NCBI GenBank assembly: GCA_022792535.1
Contig: JAAWBG010000048.1
Span: 1 to 64,000, forward strand
Length of the DNA stretch: 64,000 bases
Origin: Lachnospiraceae bacterium
GTDB lineage: Bacteria > Bacillota > Clostridia > Lachnospirales > Lachnospiraceae
Direction: 5' to 3'
Part shown: one piece after another, positions 42,630-51,328 of the stretch
Layout of the letters: every line of letters begins with the position of its first letter
Position numbering within the stretch: the stretch's first letter is position 1
The notes under the pieces: model-generated
The model's input: the letters and a program-made list of their open reading frames with translations, nothing else
Databases searched by the model: none
What the model was told of the DNA's origin: nothing
Position numbers and translations under genes: made by a program

Positions 42630-44684
42630 ATGAAAAAGCAAAATCGTTTCAGAGGACAATTGAAAAATTATATGTATTGGCCTCTGATGATGACAATTTT
42701 AATTGTGTTGATGAACATACCGATTTATTACTTGGACAAGAAAGCAGGAATCTGCGTATCTGTGTTTGCAGTACTGTATTTTTTGATTGTGTTCGGAATT
42801 TTTATGGTTAACAGATCTCTCATACGAAATGAGGTAATCAGCTTTGCCACTCAGTATGGGACAGTTCAGAAAAAATTATTGGATGAATTTATGATTCCTT
42901 ATGCTTTACTGGATTATAACAGTAAAATTCTCTGGATGAATGAGATTTTTTCTCAGATTACCGAAAAAGATAAGCAGTATCACAAATCCATCACTACTAT
43001 TTTTCCGGCTATTACCAGAGAGATATTGGAGCGGGAAGGCGACCATAACAATATTCAGGTAGAGTGGAAAGATCGAATCTACAGGGCCAGTATAGGAAAG
43101 ATTTATTTTGACGAGGCTGCCAGTGAAGGCGGCTTGATTGAAGTGGAAAGCAAAAATCAGTTTCTGATGGCATTATATCTCTTTGACGAGACGGAGCTTC
43201 ACAAATATATTCAGGAAAACCGGGAACAGCAGCTGATCTCTGCCCTGGTTTATATTGACAATTACGAGGAAGCTCTGGAAAGTATCGAGGAGGTAAAACG
43301 ATCTCTTTTGGTGGCCCTGGTGGACCGTAAAGTGAGCAAATATTTTTCTGAGCGGGACAGCATTGTGAAAAAATTTGAGAAAGACAAATATTTTGTGGTC
43401 TTTAAACACAAATATTTAGAAGAGTTGATCACAGACAAGTTCAGTATCTTAGAGGATGTAAAAACCATTAAAGTGGGAAATGAAATGGCGGTAACTCTAA
43501 GTATCGGCGTAGGCGTCAGCGGCAATAATTACAACCAAAAATATGAATATTCCCGAATGGCCATTGACCTTGCCCTGGGCAGAGGCGGAGATCAGGCTGT
43601 GGTGAAAGAAGGGGAAAAAATCTCCTATTTTGGCGGAAAATCCAGACAGATGGAGAAAATGACCCGTGTAAAAGCCCGTGTGAAAGCCCATGCGCTGCGG
43701 GAGATTATTGAGAGCCGGGAGCAGGTATTTATTATGGGCCACAGCATTAGCGATATGGATGCTTTTGGAGCGGCTATCGGTATTTTCTGTGCGGCGCAGG
43801 TATTAGGAAAGAAGACCTATATTGTCTTAAATGAAGTAACTTCTTCTCTCCGGCCTATGAAAGAATGTTTTACGGAGGAAAAGGGATATCCGCCGGATAT
43901 GTTTGTGCGGAGTGAAAAGGCCATGGAACTGGTAAATGCCCAGAGCGTAGTGGTGGTGGTGGACACCAATCGTCCCAATTATACGGAATGTCCGGAATTG
44001 CTGAACCGCAGTAAAACCATCGTAGTGTTCGACCATCACAGACAGAGCAGCGAAGTAATTGAAAATGCGGTGCTCTCTTATATTGAGGCTTATGCTTCTT
44101 CCACTTGTGAGATGGTGGCGGAGGTACTGCAGTATTTCAATGAAAATATCCATTTGAAGCCTAATGAGGCAGACAGTATCTATGCAGGAATCTTGATTGA
44201 TACCAATAATTTTATGACAAAAACAGGTGTGCGTACTTTTGAGGCGGCGGCATATCTGCGAAGATGCGGTGCCGAGGTGACAAGAGTCCGCAAACTTTTG
44301 CGGGATGACATGGCAGCTTACAAGGCAAGAGCAGAAGCAGTCCGCCATGCGGAAGTATATAAGGGAGCCTTTGCCATTTCCATCTGCCCTGCAGATCAGG
44401 ATGTGGAAAGTCCAACTATCGCCGGAGCCCAGGCAGCCAACGAGCTGCTGAATATTGTGGGAATCAAAGCATCTTTTGTGCTCACTGAGTACAATGGGAA
44501 AATATATATTAGTTCCCGTTCCATTGATGAGATCAATGTACAGCTTATTATGGAACGGTTAGGAGGCGGCGGACATCTGAACGTGGCCGGAGCCCAGATG
44601 ACAGACTGCAGTGTATTGGAGGCAAAAAAACGCATTCAGGAGACATTAGATCAGATGCTTGAGGAAGGAGACATAGAAGTATGA
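42630..44684 (+). CDS. gdpP: Cyclic-di-AMP phosphodiesterase GdpP
   Basis: 684 residues. Two N-terminal transmembrane helices, a degenerate PAS domain (about 85-180), a modified GGDEF-like domain ([34 protein letters not shown]), and the DHH/DHHA1 catalytic module: [30 protein letters not shown], and [12 protein letters not shown]. It hydrolyses c-di-AMP to pApA. It overlaps rplI by ATGA; the gdpP-rplI-dnaB order is standard in Bacillota. Confidence 0.95.
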   Translation: MKKQNRFRGQLKNYMYWPLMMTILIVLMNIPIYYLDKKAGICVSVFAVLYFLIVFGIFMVNRSLIRNEVISFATQYGTVQKKLLDEFMIPYALLDYNSKILWMNEIFSQITEKDKQYHKSITTIFPAITREILEREGDHNNIQVEWKDRIYRASIGKIYFDEAASEGGLIEVESKNQFLMALYLFDETELHKYIQENREQQLISALVYIDNYEEALESIEEVKRSLLVALVDRKVSKYFSERDSIVKKFEKDKYFVVFKHKYLEELITDKFSILEDVKTIKVGNEMAVTLSIGVGVSGNNYNQKYEYSRMAIDLALGRGGDQAVVKEGEKISYFGGKSRQMEKMTRVKARVKAHALREIIESREQVFIMGHSISDMDAFGAAIGIFCAAQVLGKKTYIVLNEVTSSLRPMKECFTEEKGYPPDMFVRSEKAMELVNAQSVVVVVDTNRPNYTECPELLNRSKTIVVFDHHRQSSEVIENAVLSYIEAYASSTCEMVAEVLQYFNENIHLKPNEADSIYAGILIDTNNFMTKTGVRTFEAAAYLRRCGAEVTRVRKLLRDDMAAYKARAEAVRHAEVYKGAFAISICPADQDVESPTIAGAQAANELLNIVGIKASFVLTEYNGKIYISSRSIDEINVQLIMERLGGGGHLNVAGAQMTDCSVLEAKKRIQETLDQMLEEGDIEV

Positions 44685-45130
44685 AAGTGATATTGTTAGA
44701 AGATGTGAAAGCATTGGGAAAAAAAGGTGATATTGTAAATGTAAGCGACGGGTATGCGAGAAATAAACTTCTTCCCCAAAAATTAGGGGTGGAGGCAAAT
44801 GGAAAGAATCTGAACGATCTGAAATTAAAGAATCAGCATGCAGAAAAGGTTGCTCAGGAAAATTTAGACGCAGCAAAAGCCCTTGCAGAAGAGATCAAGG
44901 AAAAAGAAGTAACGGTTAAAATAAAAACAGGCGAAGGGGGAAAAACCTTTGGTTCTGTCTCTTCCAAAGAGATTGCGGCGGCGGCGAAGGAGCAGATTCA
45001 GATGGAGTTGGACAAAAAGAAGATGCAGATTCCAGAAGGCGGCTTAAAGTCTTTGGGAGTTTATGAGATCACCATAAAATTCCACCCCAAAGTGACAGGA
45101 ACTTTGAAAGTCAAGGTTGTAGAAGAATAA
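44681..45130 (+). CDS. rplI: 50S ribosomal protein L9
   Basis: 149 residues. [39 protein letters not shown] is the L9 N-terminal domain; a long helix and the C-terminal domain follow. The 4-nt overlap with gdpP couples translation. Confidence 0.97.
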   Translation: MKVILLEDVKALGKKGDIVNVSDGYARNKLLPQKLGVEANGKNLNDLKLKNQHAEKVAQENLDAAKALAEEIKEKEVTVKIKTGEGGKTFGSVSSKEIAAAAKEQIQMELDKKKMQIPEGGLKSLGVYEITIKFHPKVTGTLKVKVVEE

Positions 45131-45185
45131 AGACAAAAGAATAGAGTTTAACCGCCCTATTCACAGAAGAAAATAGGAGGCTCAT

Positions 45186-46517
45186 ATGGAGGAAGATCTT
45201 ATCAAGCGGATCATGCCCAATAATCTGGAGGCGGAGCAGTCGGTAATTGGAGCTATGATTATGGACAGAGAGGCGATTATTGTAGCATCAGAGACCTTGC
45301 TCCAGGAAGATTTTTATCATAGACAGTATGGAATTCTCTTTGAAACGATGGTGGAACTCTATAATGAAGAACAGCCCATTGATATTATTACACTGCAGAA
45401 CCGGCTCAGGGAAAAAGACGTTCCTCCGGAATTGAGCAGTCTGGAATTTGTGGGAGGGCTGGTGGCCTCAGTACCCACTTCTGCCAATATAAAATATTAT
45501 GCCAGAATTGTAAAAGAGAAGGCGACGCTGCGCAGACTGATCAAAGTAAATGAAGAGATTGCCAACCAGTGCTATCTGGGCCGGGAAAGTTTGGAAGATA
45601 TTCTGGCAGATACCGAAAAAAGGATTTTTGAACTGCTTCAGAATAAAAACAACACCGATTACGTGCCCATCAAACAAGTGGTGATCCAAGCATTGGAAAA
45701 GATAGAGCAGGCCTCAAAGACAAAAGGAAATGTTACTGGGATTGCCACTGGATTTGTAGATCTGGATTACCGCATGTCGGGGCTGCAGCCATCCGATTTG
45801 ATCTTGATCGCAGCCAGGCCCTCTATGGGAAAGACAGCCTTTGTATTGAATATTGCCCAGTACGCAGCCTTTCACAGCAACTTGTGCACAGCGATTTTCA
45901 GTCTGGAAATGTCAAAGGAACAGCTGGTCAATCGTTTGTTTTCTCTGGAATCCCGCGTAGATGCTCAGCTTCTTCGGACAGGTAATTTAGCGGATTCTGA
46001 CTGGGAAAAATTGATTGAAGGAGCCGGAACCATTGGCCGTTCCAAGTTAATTATTGACGATACGCCAGGAATTTCCATTTCGGAACTTCGCTCAAAGTGC
46101 AGAAAATATAAATTGGAACATGATTTGAAATTGATTATTATCGACTATCTTCAATTGATGTCCGGTTCTGGAAAAACAGATTCCAGACAGCAGGAGATTT
46201 CAGATATTTCCCGTGCTCTGAAAGGGCTTGCCCGTGAATTGAACGTTCCGGTTATTGCCCTGTCTCAGTTAAGCCGCCAGGTGGAACAGCGGCCGGATCA
46301 CAGGCCCATGCTTTCAGATTTGAGAGAATCGGGCGCAATTGAGCAGGACGCGGACGTTGTGATGTTTATTTACAGAGACGATTATTACAATAAAGATACC
46401 CCGGATAAAAATATTGCAGAGATCATTATTGCAAAACAGAGAAACGGTCCTATCGGAACAGTGAATTTAGTCTGGCTGCCTCAGTATACCAAATTTGTCA
46501 ACATGGAAAAGAGTTAG
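45186..46517 (+). CDS. dnaB: Replicative DNA helicase DnaB
   Basis: 443 residues. N-terminal DnaB domain (NNLEAEQSVIGAMIMD); RecA-like ATPase with Walker A LILIAARPSMGKTAF, Walker B LKLIIIDYLQLM, and the arginine-finger region SDLRESGAIEQDADVVMFIYRDDYY. No intein. AATAGGAGG ribosome site. Third gene of gdpP-rplI-dnaB. Confidence 0.97.
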   Translation: MEEDLIKRIMPNNLEAEQSVIGAMIMDREAIIVASETLLQEDFYHRQYGILFETMVELYNEEQPIDIITLQNRLREKDVPPELSSLEFVGGLVASVPTSANIKYYARIVKEKATLRRLIKVNEEIANQCYLGRESLEDILADTEKRIFELLQNKNNTDYVPIKQVVIQALEKIEQASKTKGNVTGIATGFVDLDYRMSGLQPSDLILIAARPSMGKTAFVLNIAQYAAFHSNLCTAIFSLEMSKEQLVNRLFSLESRVDAQLLRTGNLADSDWEKLIEGAGTIGRSKLIIDDTPGISISELRSKCRKYKLEHDLKLIIIDYLQLMSGSGKTDSRQQEISDISRALKGLARELNVPVIALSQLSRQVEQRPDHRPMLSDLRESGAIEQDADVVMFIYRDDYYNKDTPDKNIAEIIIAKQRNGPIGTVNLVWLPQYTKFVNMEKS

Positions 46518-46535
46518 CATATATTGTTGAGAGAA

Positions 46536-46572
46536 GCAGATATTTTTCTAAAAAGAAAGATATCTGTTTTTT
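46536..46572 (+). terminator. Terminator of gdpP-rplI-dnaB
   Basis: GCAGATATTTTTC pairs with GAAAGATATCTG around a short A-rich loop, followed by six T. Confidence 0.85.
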
Positions 46573-46600
46573 GCTGTCGTTATTTCACGATGAAAAAAGA

Positions 46601-46629
46601 TTGTAACAGAAGAAGGAAATCGGTAAAAT
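46601..46629 (+). promoter_or_regulatory. Promoter of MerR-family gene
   Basis: TTGTAA (46601-46606), 17-nt spacer, TAAAAT (46624-46629), 114 nt before the start. Confidence 0.6.
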
Positions 46630-46743
46630 AGAATTAGTAAAAAGGGACAAGCTGACGATCCGGGATTTGTAAGACAGATCTGGACAGAAAGTAATGCAGT
46701 CCAAATACATTGGAATGTATTATCCCAAAAAGGAGGTTAAAAT

Positions 46744-47493
46744 GTGGAAAATGTACGCTATATGATTTCAGATGCGGCCAATATAGTAAATGTTGAGTCT
46801 CATGTACTGCGGTATTGGGAAGAAGAGTTAGAACTTCAGATTCCCCGCAATGAAATGGGACACCGCTATTACACAGAAGAAAATATAGCGCAGTTCCAAA
46901 AGATAAAAGAGTGGAAAGAACAAGGATATCAGTTAAAGGCCATCCGTATGATGATACATAACAGAGGTGCAGAAAACAGTGGAATGACAGAGGGAAAGAC
47001 GATGATTAAGCCAGAGAGGATGCCGGGGAACTCCCCTATGGCAGAATCAGAGAAAATGTCAGGCAAAGTTCCGATGACAGAGATAGAGAGCAATGCCGGG
47101 GCCCTTGGAGAGGGAGTGACAGGAGGCAATAATGTCATTCAGATGAATCGGGAATATTTGGGAACAGAGGCCCAGACTCTTCCAGTAAGAAATGACCGCC
47201 CAGCTTCTAACACCGTAAAATTAGAGCAATTCCAGGCTATGATGCTTACTATTGTAAAACAAGCAGTAGAGGAAAACAACCAGGCTTTGGGAAAAGAAGT
47301 AGGCGTCCAGGTAGGAGAGAGGGTATTAAAAGAGATGAATTATCTAATGCGGGAACAGGATGAGGCAGAGGAAGAACGGTTCCGTAAATTAGACGCAGCA
47401 ATCCGCACTCATCAAAAGCCCAAAAGATTCCGCAAAGAGAAAAAAGAGAAGGAAACAAATGGAAAGAAACTGAATCCGAATCTGACAGTATAA
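46744..47493 (+). CDS. MerR-family helix-turn-helix regulator
   Basis: 249 residues. MerR N-terminal domain: YMISDAANIVNVESHVLRYWEEELELQIPRNEMGHRYYTEENIAQFQKIKEWKEQGYQLKAIRMMI. A low-complexity Met/Glu-rich linker and a basic C-terminal region (KPKRFRKEKKEKE) follow instead of a ligand-binding domain; it resembles RacA/chromosome-anchoring-type MerR proteins more than metal sensors. GTG start with AGGAGG 7 nt upstream. An out-of-frame ATG overlaps it at 46742 and opens an 8-codon frame. Confidence 0.85.
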   Translation: MENVRYMISDAANIVNVESHVLRYWEEELELQIPRNEMGHRYYTEENIAQFQKIKEWKEQGYQLKAIRMMIHNRGAENSGMTEGKTMIKPERMPGNSPMAESEKMSGKVPMTEIESNAGALGEGVTGGNNVIQMNREYLGTEAQTLPVRNDRPASNTVKLEQFQAMMLTIVKQAVEENNQALGKEVGVQVGERVLKEMNYLMREQDEAEEERFRKLDAAIRTHQKPKRFRKEKKEKETNGKKLNPNLTV

Positions 47494-47498
47494 AAAAA

Positions 47499-47534
47499 GG
47501 AGCTGTACATCGAAAAGATGTCAGCTCCCTTTTA
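47499..47534 (+). terminator. Terminator after MerR-family gene
   Basis: GGAGCTGTACATC / GATGTCAGCTCC stem with one bulge and a GAAAA-type loop, then CTTTTATT; begins 6 nt after the stop codon. Confidence 0.85.
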
Positions 47535-47593
47535 TTCTCCTATAAGAAAGATACTGTTAAACTTCCATCTAATCAGGTCTTTCCTATGGAAAA

Positions 47594-47644
47594 ATAAGTT
47601 ATCGCACTGCAGCGGAAAAGAAAAAGCCGCAGCCCCTAACTTAT
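47594..47644 (-). terminator. Terminator of ferredoxin gene
   Basis: ATAAGTTA (47594-47601) pairs with TAACTTAT (47637-47644), enclosing a GC-rich inner stem (GCGG/CCGC). Read on the minus strand it is followed by TTTTT. The inner segment resembles the repeat at 14531-14580. Confidence 0.65.
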
Positions 47645-47651
47645 GTAAATA

Positions 47652-47822
47652 TTAACCCTGCTCAATAGCGCCTGTTGGACAGGTACCAGCGCATGATCCA
47701 CAATCAATACAGGTATCTGCATCGATTTCATATTTAGAATCTCCAGCAGAGATAGCTCCTACTGGACATCCACCTTCACATGATCCACAGCTTACACAAG
47801 CATCAGTAATTACGTATGCCAT
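47652..47822 (-). CDS. 2[4Fe-4S] ferredoxin
   Basis: 56 residues from ATG 47822, which has AAGGAGG upstream. Two complete clusters: CVSCGSCEGGCPVGAI and CIDCGSCAGTCPTGAI. Typical clostridial low-potential electron carrier of the cytosol. Monocistronic, with promoter and terminator identified. A frame 11 codons longer would read through the ribosome site, so it is rejected. Confidence 0.95.
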   Translation of the reverse strand: MAYVITDACVSCGSCEGGCPVGAISAGDSKYEIDADTCIDCGSCAGTCPTGAIEQG

Positions 47823-47841
47823 ATCTTTGTTCCTCCTTATA

Positions 47842-47857
47842 AAATGAATATTCATTT
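47842..47857. promoter_or_regulatory. 16-bp perfect palindrome in ferredoxin leader
   Basis: AAATGAATATTCATTT lies between the -10 and the ribosome site of the ferredoxin gene. Its position suits an operator; no matching regulator is identified. Confidence 0.4.
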
Positions 47858-47885
47858 CAGCTTCCTTATGGTAGCTTTGAATTAT

Positions 47886-47914
47886 ATTTTAATACAAATG
47901 CTTCATGATTACAA
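47886..47914 (-). promoter_or_regulatory. Promoter of ferredoxin gene
   Basis: Minus-strand TTGTAA (47914-47909), 17-nt spacer, TAAAAT (47891-47886). Confidence 0.6.
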
Positions 47915-48049
47915 GTAAAATTTATGGAGAGATTGTATTATTTTGGCAACAATTTAAGGCAGGAGGCATTTGCTGTAAGAGGGGAACTTCTGAGAATCTA
48001 TCTTTTGCGGGACTTTCCGTATGCCTGGTTTTGAACCCATTGTAAATAC

Positions 48050-48077
48050 TAAAGTTTTTCCAATTATTTACCGAAAT
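48050..48077 (+). promoter_or_regulatory. Sigma-28-type promoter of DUF6240 gene
   Basis: TAAA (48050-48053), 16-nt spacer, ACCGAAAT (48070-48077), close to the flagellar sigma consensus TAAA-N15-GCCGATAT. The start codon lies 45 nt further. Confidence 0.5.
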
Positions 48078-48122
48078 AATGAGTATCACATGGTAGAAAA
48101 ATAAGGATAATGAGGCGCGGAT

Positions 48123-51100
48123 ATGAATATAAGAGTGGATCACAGTAATCTGACGGAAATTACACAGACAAACAGTAAAGTGGAAATAAAGGGAAATGTT
48201 GCAGTCACTACCCAGGAGACCACTGCCAAAGAAGTGGAAAAGGATACCGGCGTTGTAAGGGCGTTGCAGCAGACTACGGTAGAGACTGCTTTTCGTTCTG
48301 AGGAATCTCAGATGGAAAAGATACAGCAGGAAGCAGAAAATATGGAGGCGGAACTGTTTCAGCAAAAGATGGCGGTTGTGTCGAATACCATGTCGGAAGA
48401 AGACTGCAGAAAGATGGATGGAGATGGATTTTCAGTCAATGGCACAGAGGTAGAGACCATTGTGACGGAGATTGATAAGATAAAAATGGAATTGGCCAAG
48501 GCGGGAGTAGATATCAGTATTTTCGGGGAAGGGCTGAGCGGAGAGCAGTTAGAGGCCCTTGCTGGAAACGCAGCTTTGGCAAGTCAGCTGGAAACCATGC
48601 TGAAACAGGCAGACCTTCCGGCTACAGAGGAAAATATTTCAGACTGTGAAGAAACCATACAGCAGGCCGCAGACTTGACTGCCAACAAGGAAGAGACTGT
48701 AAAATACATGCTGGAACAGGAACTGCCTCCTACCGTTGAGAATCTTTACAAGGCGCAGCACAGCACCAGCAGCGGAAGGGTCCAGAAAGATCCTCAAAGG
48801 GTGGAAATGGATGAACAGCTGAGATCTCAGGTGGAACAGGTGATTACAAAGGCGGGACTTCCAGTCAATGAAGAGACCATGTCTTACAGCCAATGGATGC
48901 TGGACAATCAGATTCCCCTGACAGAGGAGAATTTAACATATGTTATGGATCTGAATCATATGCAGATGCCGCCAGAGGCAGGACAGTTGATGGGGGCAGT
49001 GTTAGAGGCCATGGCAGAAGGACAGCGTCCTGGAGATGCAGTAATCTTAGAGGGATACAGCAATGCTTATCGGGCAGAGGAAGCGGCTCAGGTAATAGAA
49101 CAGGCTACGGATGCTCAAGTGTGGAGCGTAGTGGAAAAAGGCATTCCGCTGACCATTGAAAATCTGCAGGCAGAACAGAAAAATCAGGAGCAGAAAGAGG
49201 GGCAGACCCCTTCTCAGAACAGCCAGGAGATTCCAGCTTATGGGAGAGAGGATATGGATTTTCTCACTGCCAAACGACAGTTGGAGGAGACTCGGCTGAT
49301 GATGACGATACAGGCAAATTACGCATTGCTGAAAAAGGGGATTGCCATTGAGACAGAATCTTTGGAACAGTTGGTAGAACAGTTAAAATCTTTGGAAGAA
49401 GATTACTACAAGAGTCTTTTGTCTCAAAATGGGGTGGCTGCCACAGAAGAAAATGCAGCAATTTTTGCAGAAACCATCGGAAAAACCCAGGAACTTGCCA
49501 GTGCGCCGGCTTATATTCTGGGAAATATTCATACAGATGAAGACACTGTCTCCACCATGCATGAAGCAGGGATGGCGAAAGCGGCAGAGATGAAGCGGGC
49601 AGGAGAAGCCTATGAGACCCTTCAGACAGCTCCCAGAGCGGATCTGGGAGATTCTATTCAGAAAGCATTCCGAAATGTGGATGATATTTTGACAGATCTG
49701 GGATTAGAGATAACGGAAGCTGACCGCCGGGCAGTGCGTATCCTGGCATATAACCAGATGGAGATTACACCAGAATCCATTGCTCAGATCAAAGGGGCAG
49801 ACCAGAAGGTTCAGAATCTGTTTCAGAATCTGTCTCCTGCCGTGGTGATGGAAATGATACGGGAAGGTGTGAATCCTCTGGAAATGGATGTGGAACAGCT
49901 GAACCGCAAGGCAGAAGAGATCCGCCATCAACAGGAGGGAACAGAGGAAGAGAAATTCAGCAAATACCTCTGGAAGCTGGAACAGCATCAGGAAATTACG
50001 CCCCAGGAGCGGGACAGTTATATTGGAATTTACCGCCTTTTGAATCAGATTGATAAGACGGACGGAGCAGTGGTGGGCGCTTTGGTGAACCAGGGAGCAG
50101 ATCTCACCATGAAGAATCTATTGACGGCTGTCAGAACCAATCGAAATCCAGGAATCAATGTGTCTGTGGATGAGAATTTCGGCGAAGCAGATGAGATTCA
50201 GCGACAGGAATTGAGTATTTCCCAGCAAATTGAGGCTGCCTATCAGACAGACTGCGCCAAAGAAGCCTTTGCAATGGTTACGCCGGAGGGACTGCAGCAG
50301 ACAGCGGCCCAGGGCGGCCTAGAAAAGATGACGCCGGAAGAGTTACTGTGGCAGTTGAGAGAAGCTCCTGTGGAAGAGGAATTGGAACGGTCTTATTACA
50401 GGGAACAGATGCAGGAATTTTCCAGTGCCAGAGAGGCGGAGGCTCAGGTGCTTCAACTGCTGAGCGGGCATGACATGCCGGTGACTGCCTATAATATTAT
50501 GGCGGCGCAGCAGATGATTCACAATAGAAACGGTATCTTTAAATCTCTGTTTGATCCGAAAAAGATGGGAGAAGAGATTGATTTTGAGGAAGTAAAGGCA
50601 GAGATCTTAGAGGAATTTGGAGAAGCAGTTAAGACGCCGGAAGATATGGCAGAAGCCCAGGAAAAACTGGCGGATCTGGCGGAAAACGCCATGAAGACCA
50701 TGATTCAGTCAGAGAATGTAGAAAGTGTGGATATCAGAGATATGAGGATTCTGCAGCAGCAGATTGCACTGGGAACCAGAATGGCCAAAGAAGAGACTTA
50801 TGCGATTCCTGTACTGGTGGCGGATGAACTGACAAATGTGCAGCTTAAGATCGTCCGTGGAAAAGAGGAGCGGGGCAGAGTAGATATTTTATTTGATTCA
50901 CCTCAGCTGGGAAAAGTGGCGGCAAGGTTTCAGGTGCAGCAGGAATCTATGAAGGGCTACGTAATCTCTGATTCCAAACAGACAATAGAAGAACTGAATC
51001 GTCAGGAAGAACGTATCAGGCAGCAGGCAGGCCCAGATTCAGAGATATCCTGGAATCTGGATCTGATACACAGCAGCGATCTGGACCTCTCGCGTTTTGC

Positions 51101-51239
51101 CTCAGAAGATAAGGGAATTGCAAAGTCAGAGCAGACAGAAGAAGCATGGCAGGTGCAGACAAAGACCTTGTATGGCATTGCAAAATCTTTTTTAGAGGAA
51201 GTAAAGTACATTGGCCGGCAAATGGAAGGAATGGCTTAA
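48123..51239 (+). CDS. DUF6240 protein with flagellar hook-length-like C-terminus
   Basis: 1038 residues, acidic and helical, no signal peptide or membrane helix. It contains many degenerate copies of a motif like (G/M)hPhTEENhxxh: LPATEENI, LPPTVENL, LPVNEETM, IPLTEENL, IPLTIENL, VAATEENA, MPVTAYNI and others. The C-terminal 130 residues (VQLKIVRGKEERGRVDILFDSPQLGKVAARF, then helix EELNRQEERIRQQ) resemble the FliK hook-length-control C-domain. Genomic place directly before flagellin and a sigma-28-like promoter support a flagellar role. The exact function is not known. Confidence 0.7.
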   Translation: MNIRVDHSNLTEITQTNSKVEIKGNVAVTTQETTAKEVEKDTGVVRALQQTTVETAFRSEESQMEKIQQEAENMEAELFQQKMAVVSNTMSEEDCRKMDGDGFSVNGTEVETIVTEIDKIKMELAKAGVDISIFGEGLSGEQLEALAGNAALASQLETMLKQADLPATEENISDCEETIQQAADLTANKEETVKYMLEQELPPTVENLYKAQHSTSSGRVQKDPQRVEMDEQLRSQVEQVITKAGLPVNEETMSYSQWMLDNQIPLTEENLTYVMDLNHMQMPPEAGQLMGAVLEAMAEGQRPGDAVILEGYSNAYRAEEAAQVIEQATDAQVWSVVEKGIPLTIENLQAEQKNQEQKEGQTPSQNSQEIPAYGREDMDFLTAKRQLEETRLMMTIQANYALLKKGIAIETESLEQLVEQLKSLEEDYYKSLLSQNGVAATEENAAIFAETIGKTQELASAPAYILGNIHTDEDTVSTMHEAGMAKAAEMKRAGEAYETLQTAPRADLGDSIQKAFRNVDDILTDLGLEITEADRRAVRILAYNQMEITPESIAQIKGADQKVQNLFQNLSPAVVMEMIREGVNPLEMDVEQLNRKAEEIRHQQEGTEEEKFSKYLWKLEQHQEITPQERDSYIGIYRLLNQIDKTDGAVVGALVNQGADLTMKNLLTAVRTNRNPGINVSVDENFGEADEIQRQELSISQQIEAAYQTDCAKEAFAMVTPEGLQQTAAQGGLEKMTPEELLWQLREAPVEEELERSYYREQMQEFSSAREAEAQVLQLLSGHDMPVTAYNIMAAQQMIHNRNGIFKSLFDPKKMGEEIDFEEVKAEILEEFGEAVKTPEDMAEAQEKLADLAENAMKTMIQSENVESVDIRDMRILQQQIALGTRMAKEETYAIPVLVADELTNVQLKIVRGKEERGRVDILFDSPQLGKVAARFQVQQESMKGYVISDSKQTIEELNRQEERIRQQAGPDSEISWNLDLIHSSDLDLSRFASEDKGIAKSEQTEEAWQVQTKTLYGIAKSFLEEVKYIGRQMEGMA

Positions 51240-51263
51240 TATTTTAGGCAGGGACGCCGATAT
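51237..51263 (+). promoter_or_regulatory. Sigma-28 promoter of flagellin
   Basis: TAAT (51237-51240), 15-nt spacer, perfect GCCGATAT -10 (51256-51263), 66 nt before the flagellin start; it begins at the stop codon of the preceding gene. Confidence 0.8.
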
Positions 51264-51328
51264 ATCAGACAGAGTTACAGAATGGAAAAGAAAACGCAGG
51301 ATATTCTGTGTTGATGGAGGGAAAATAA

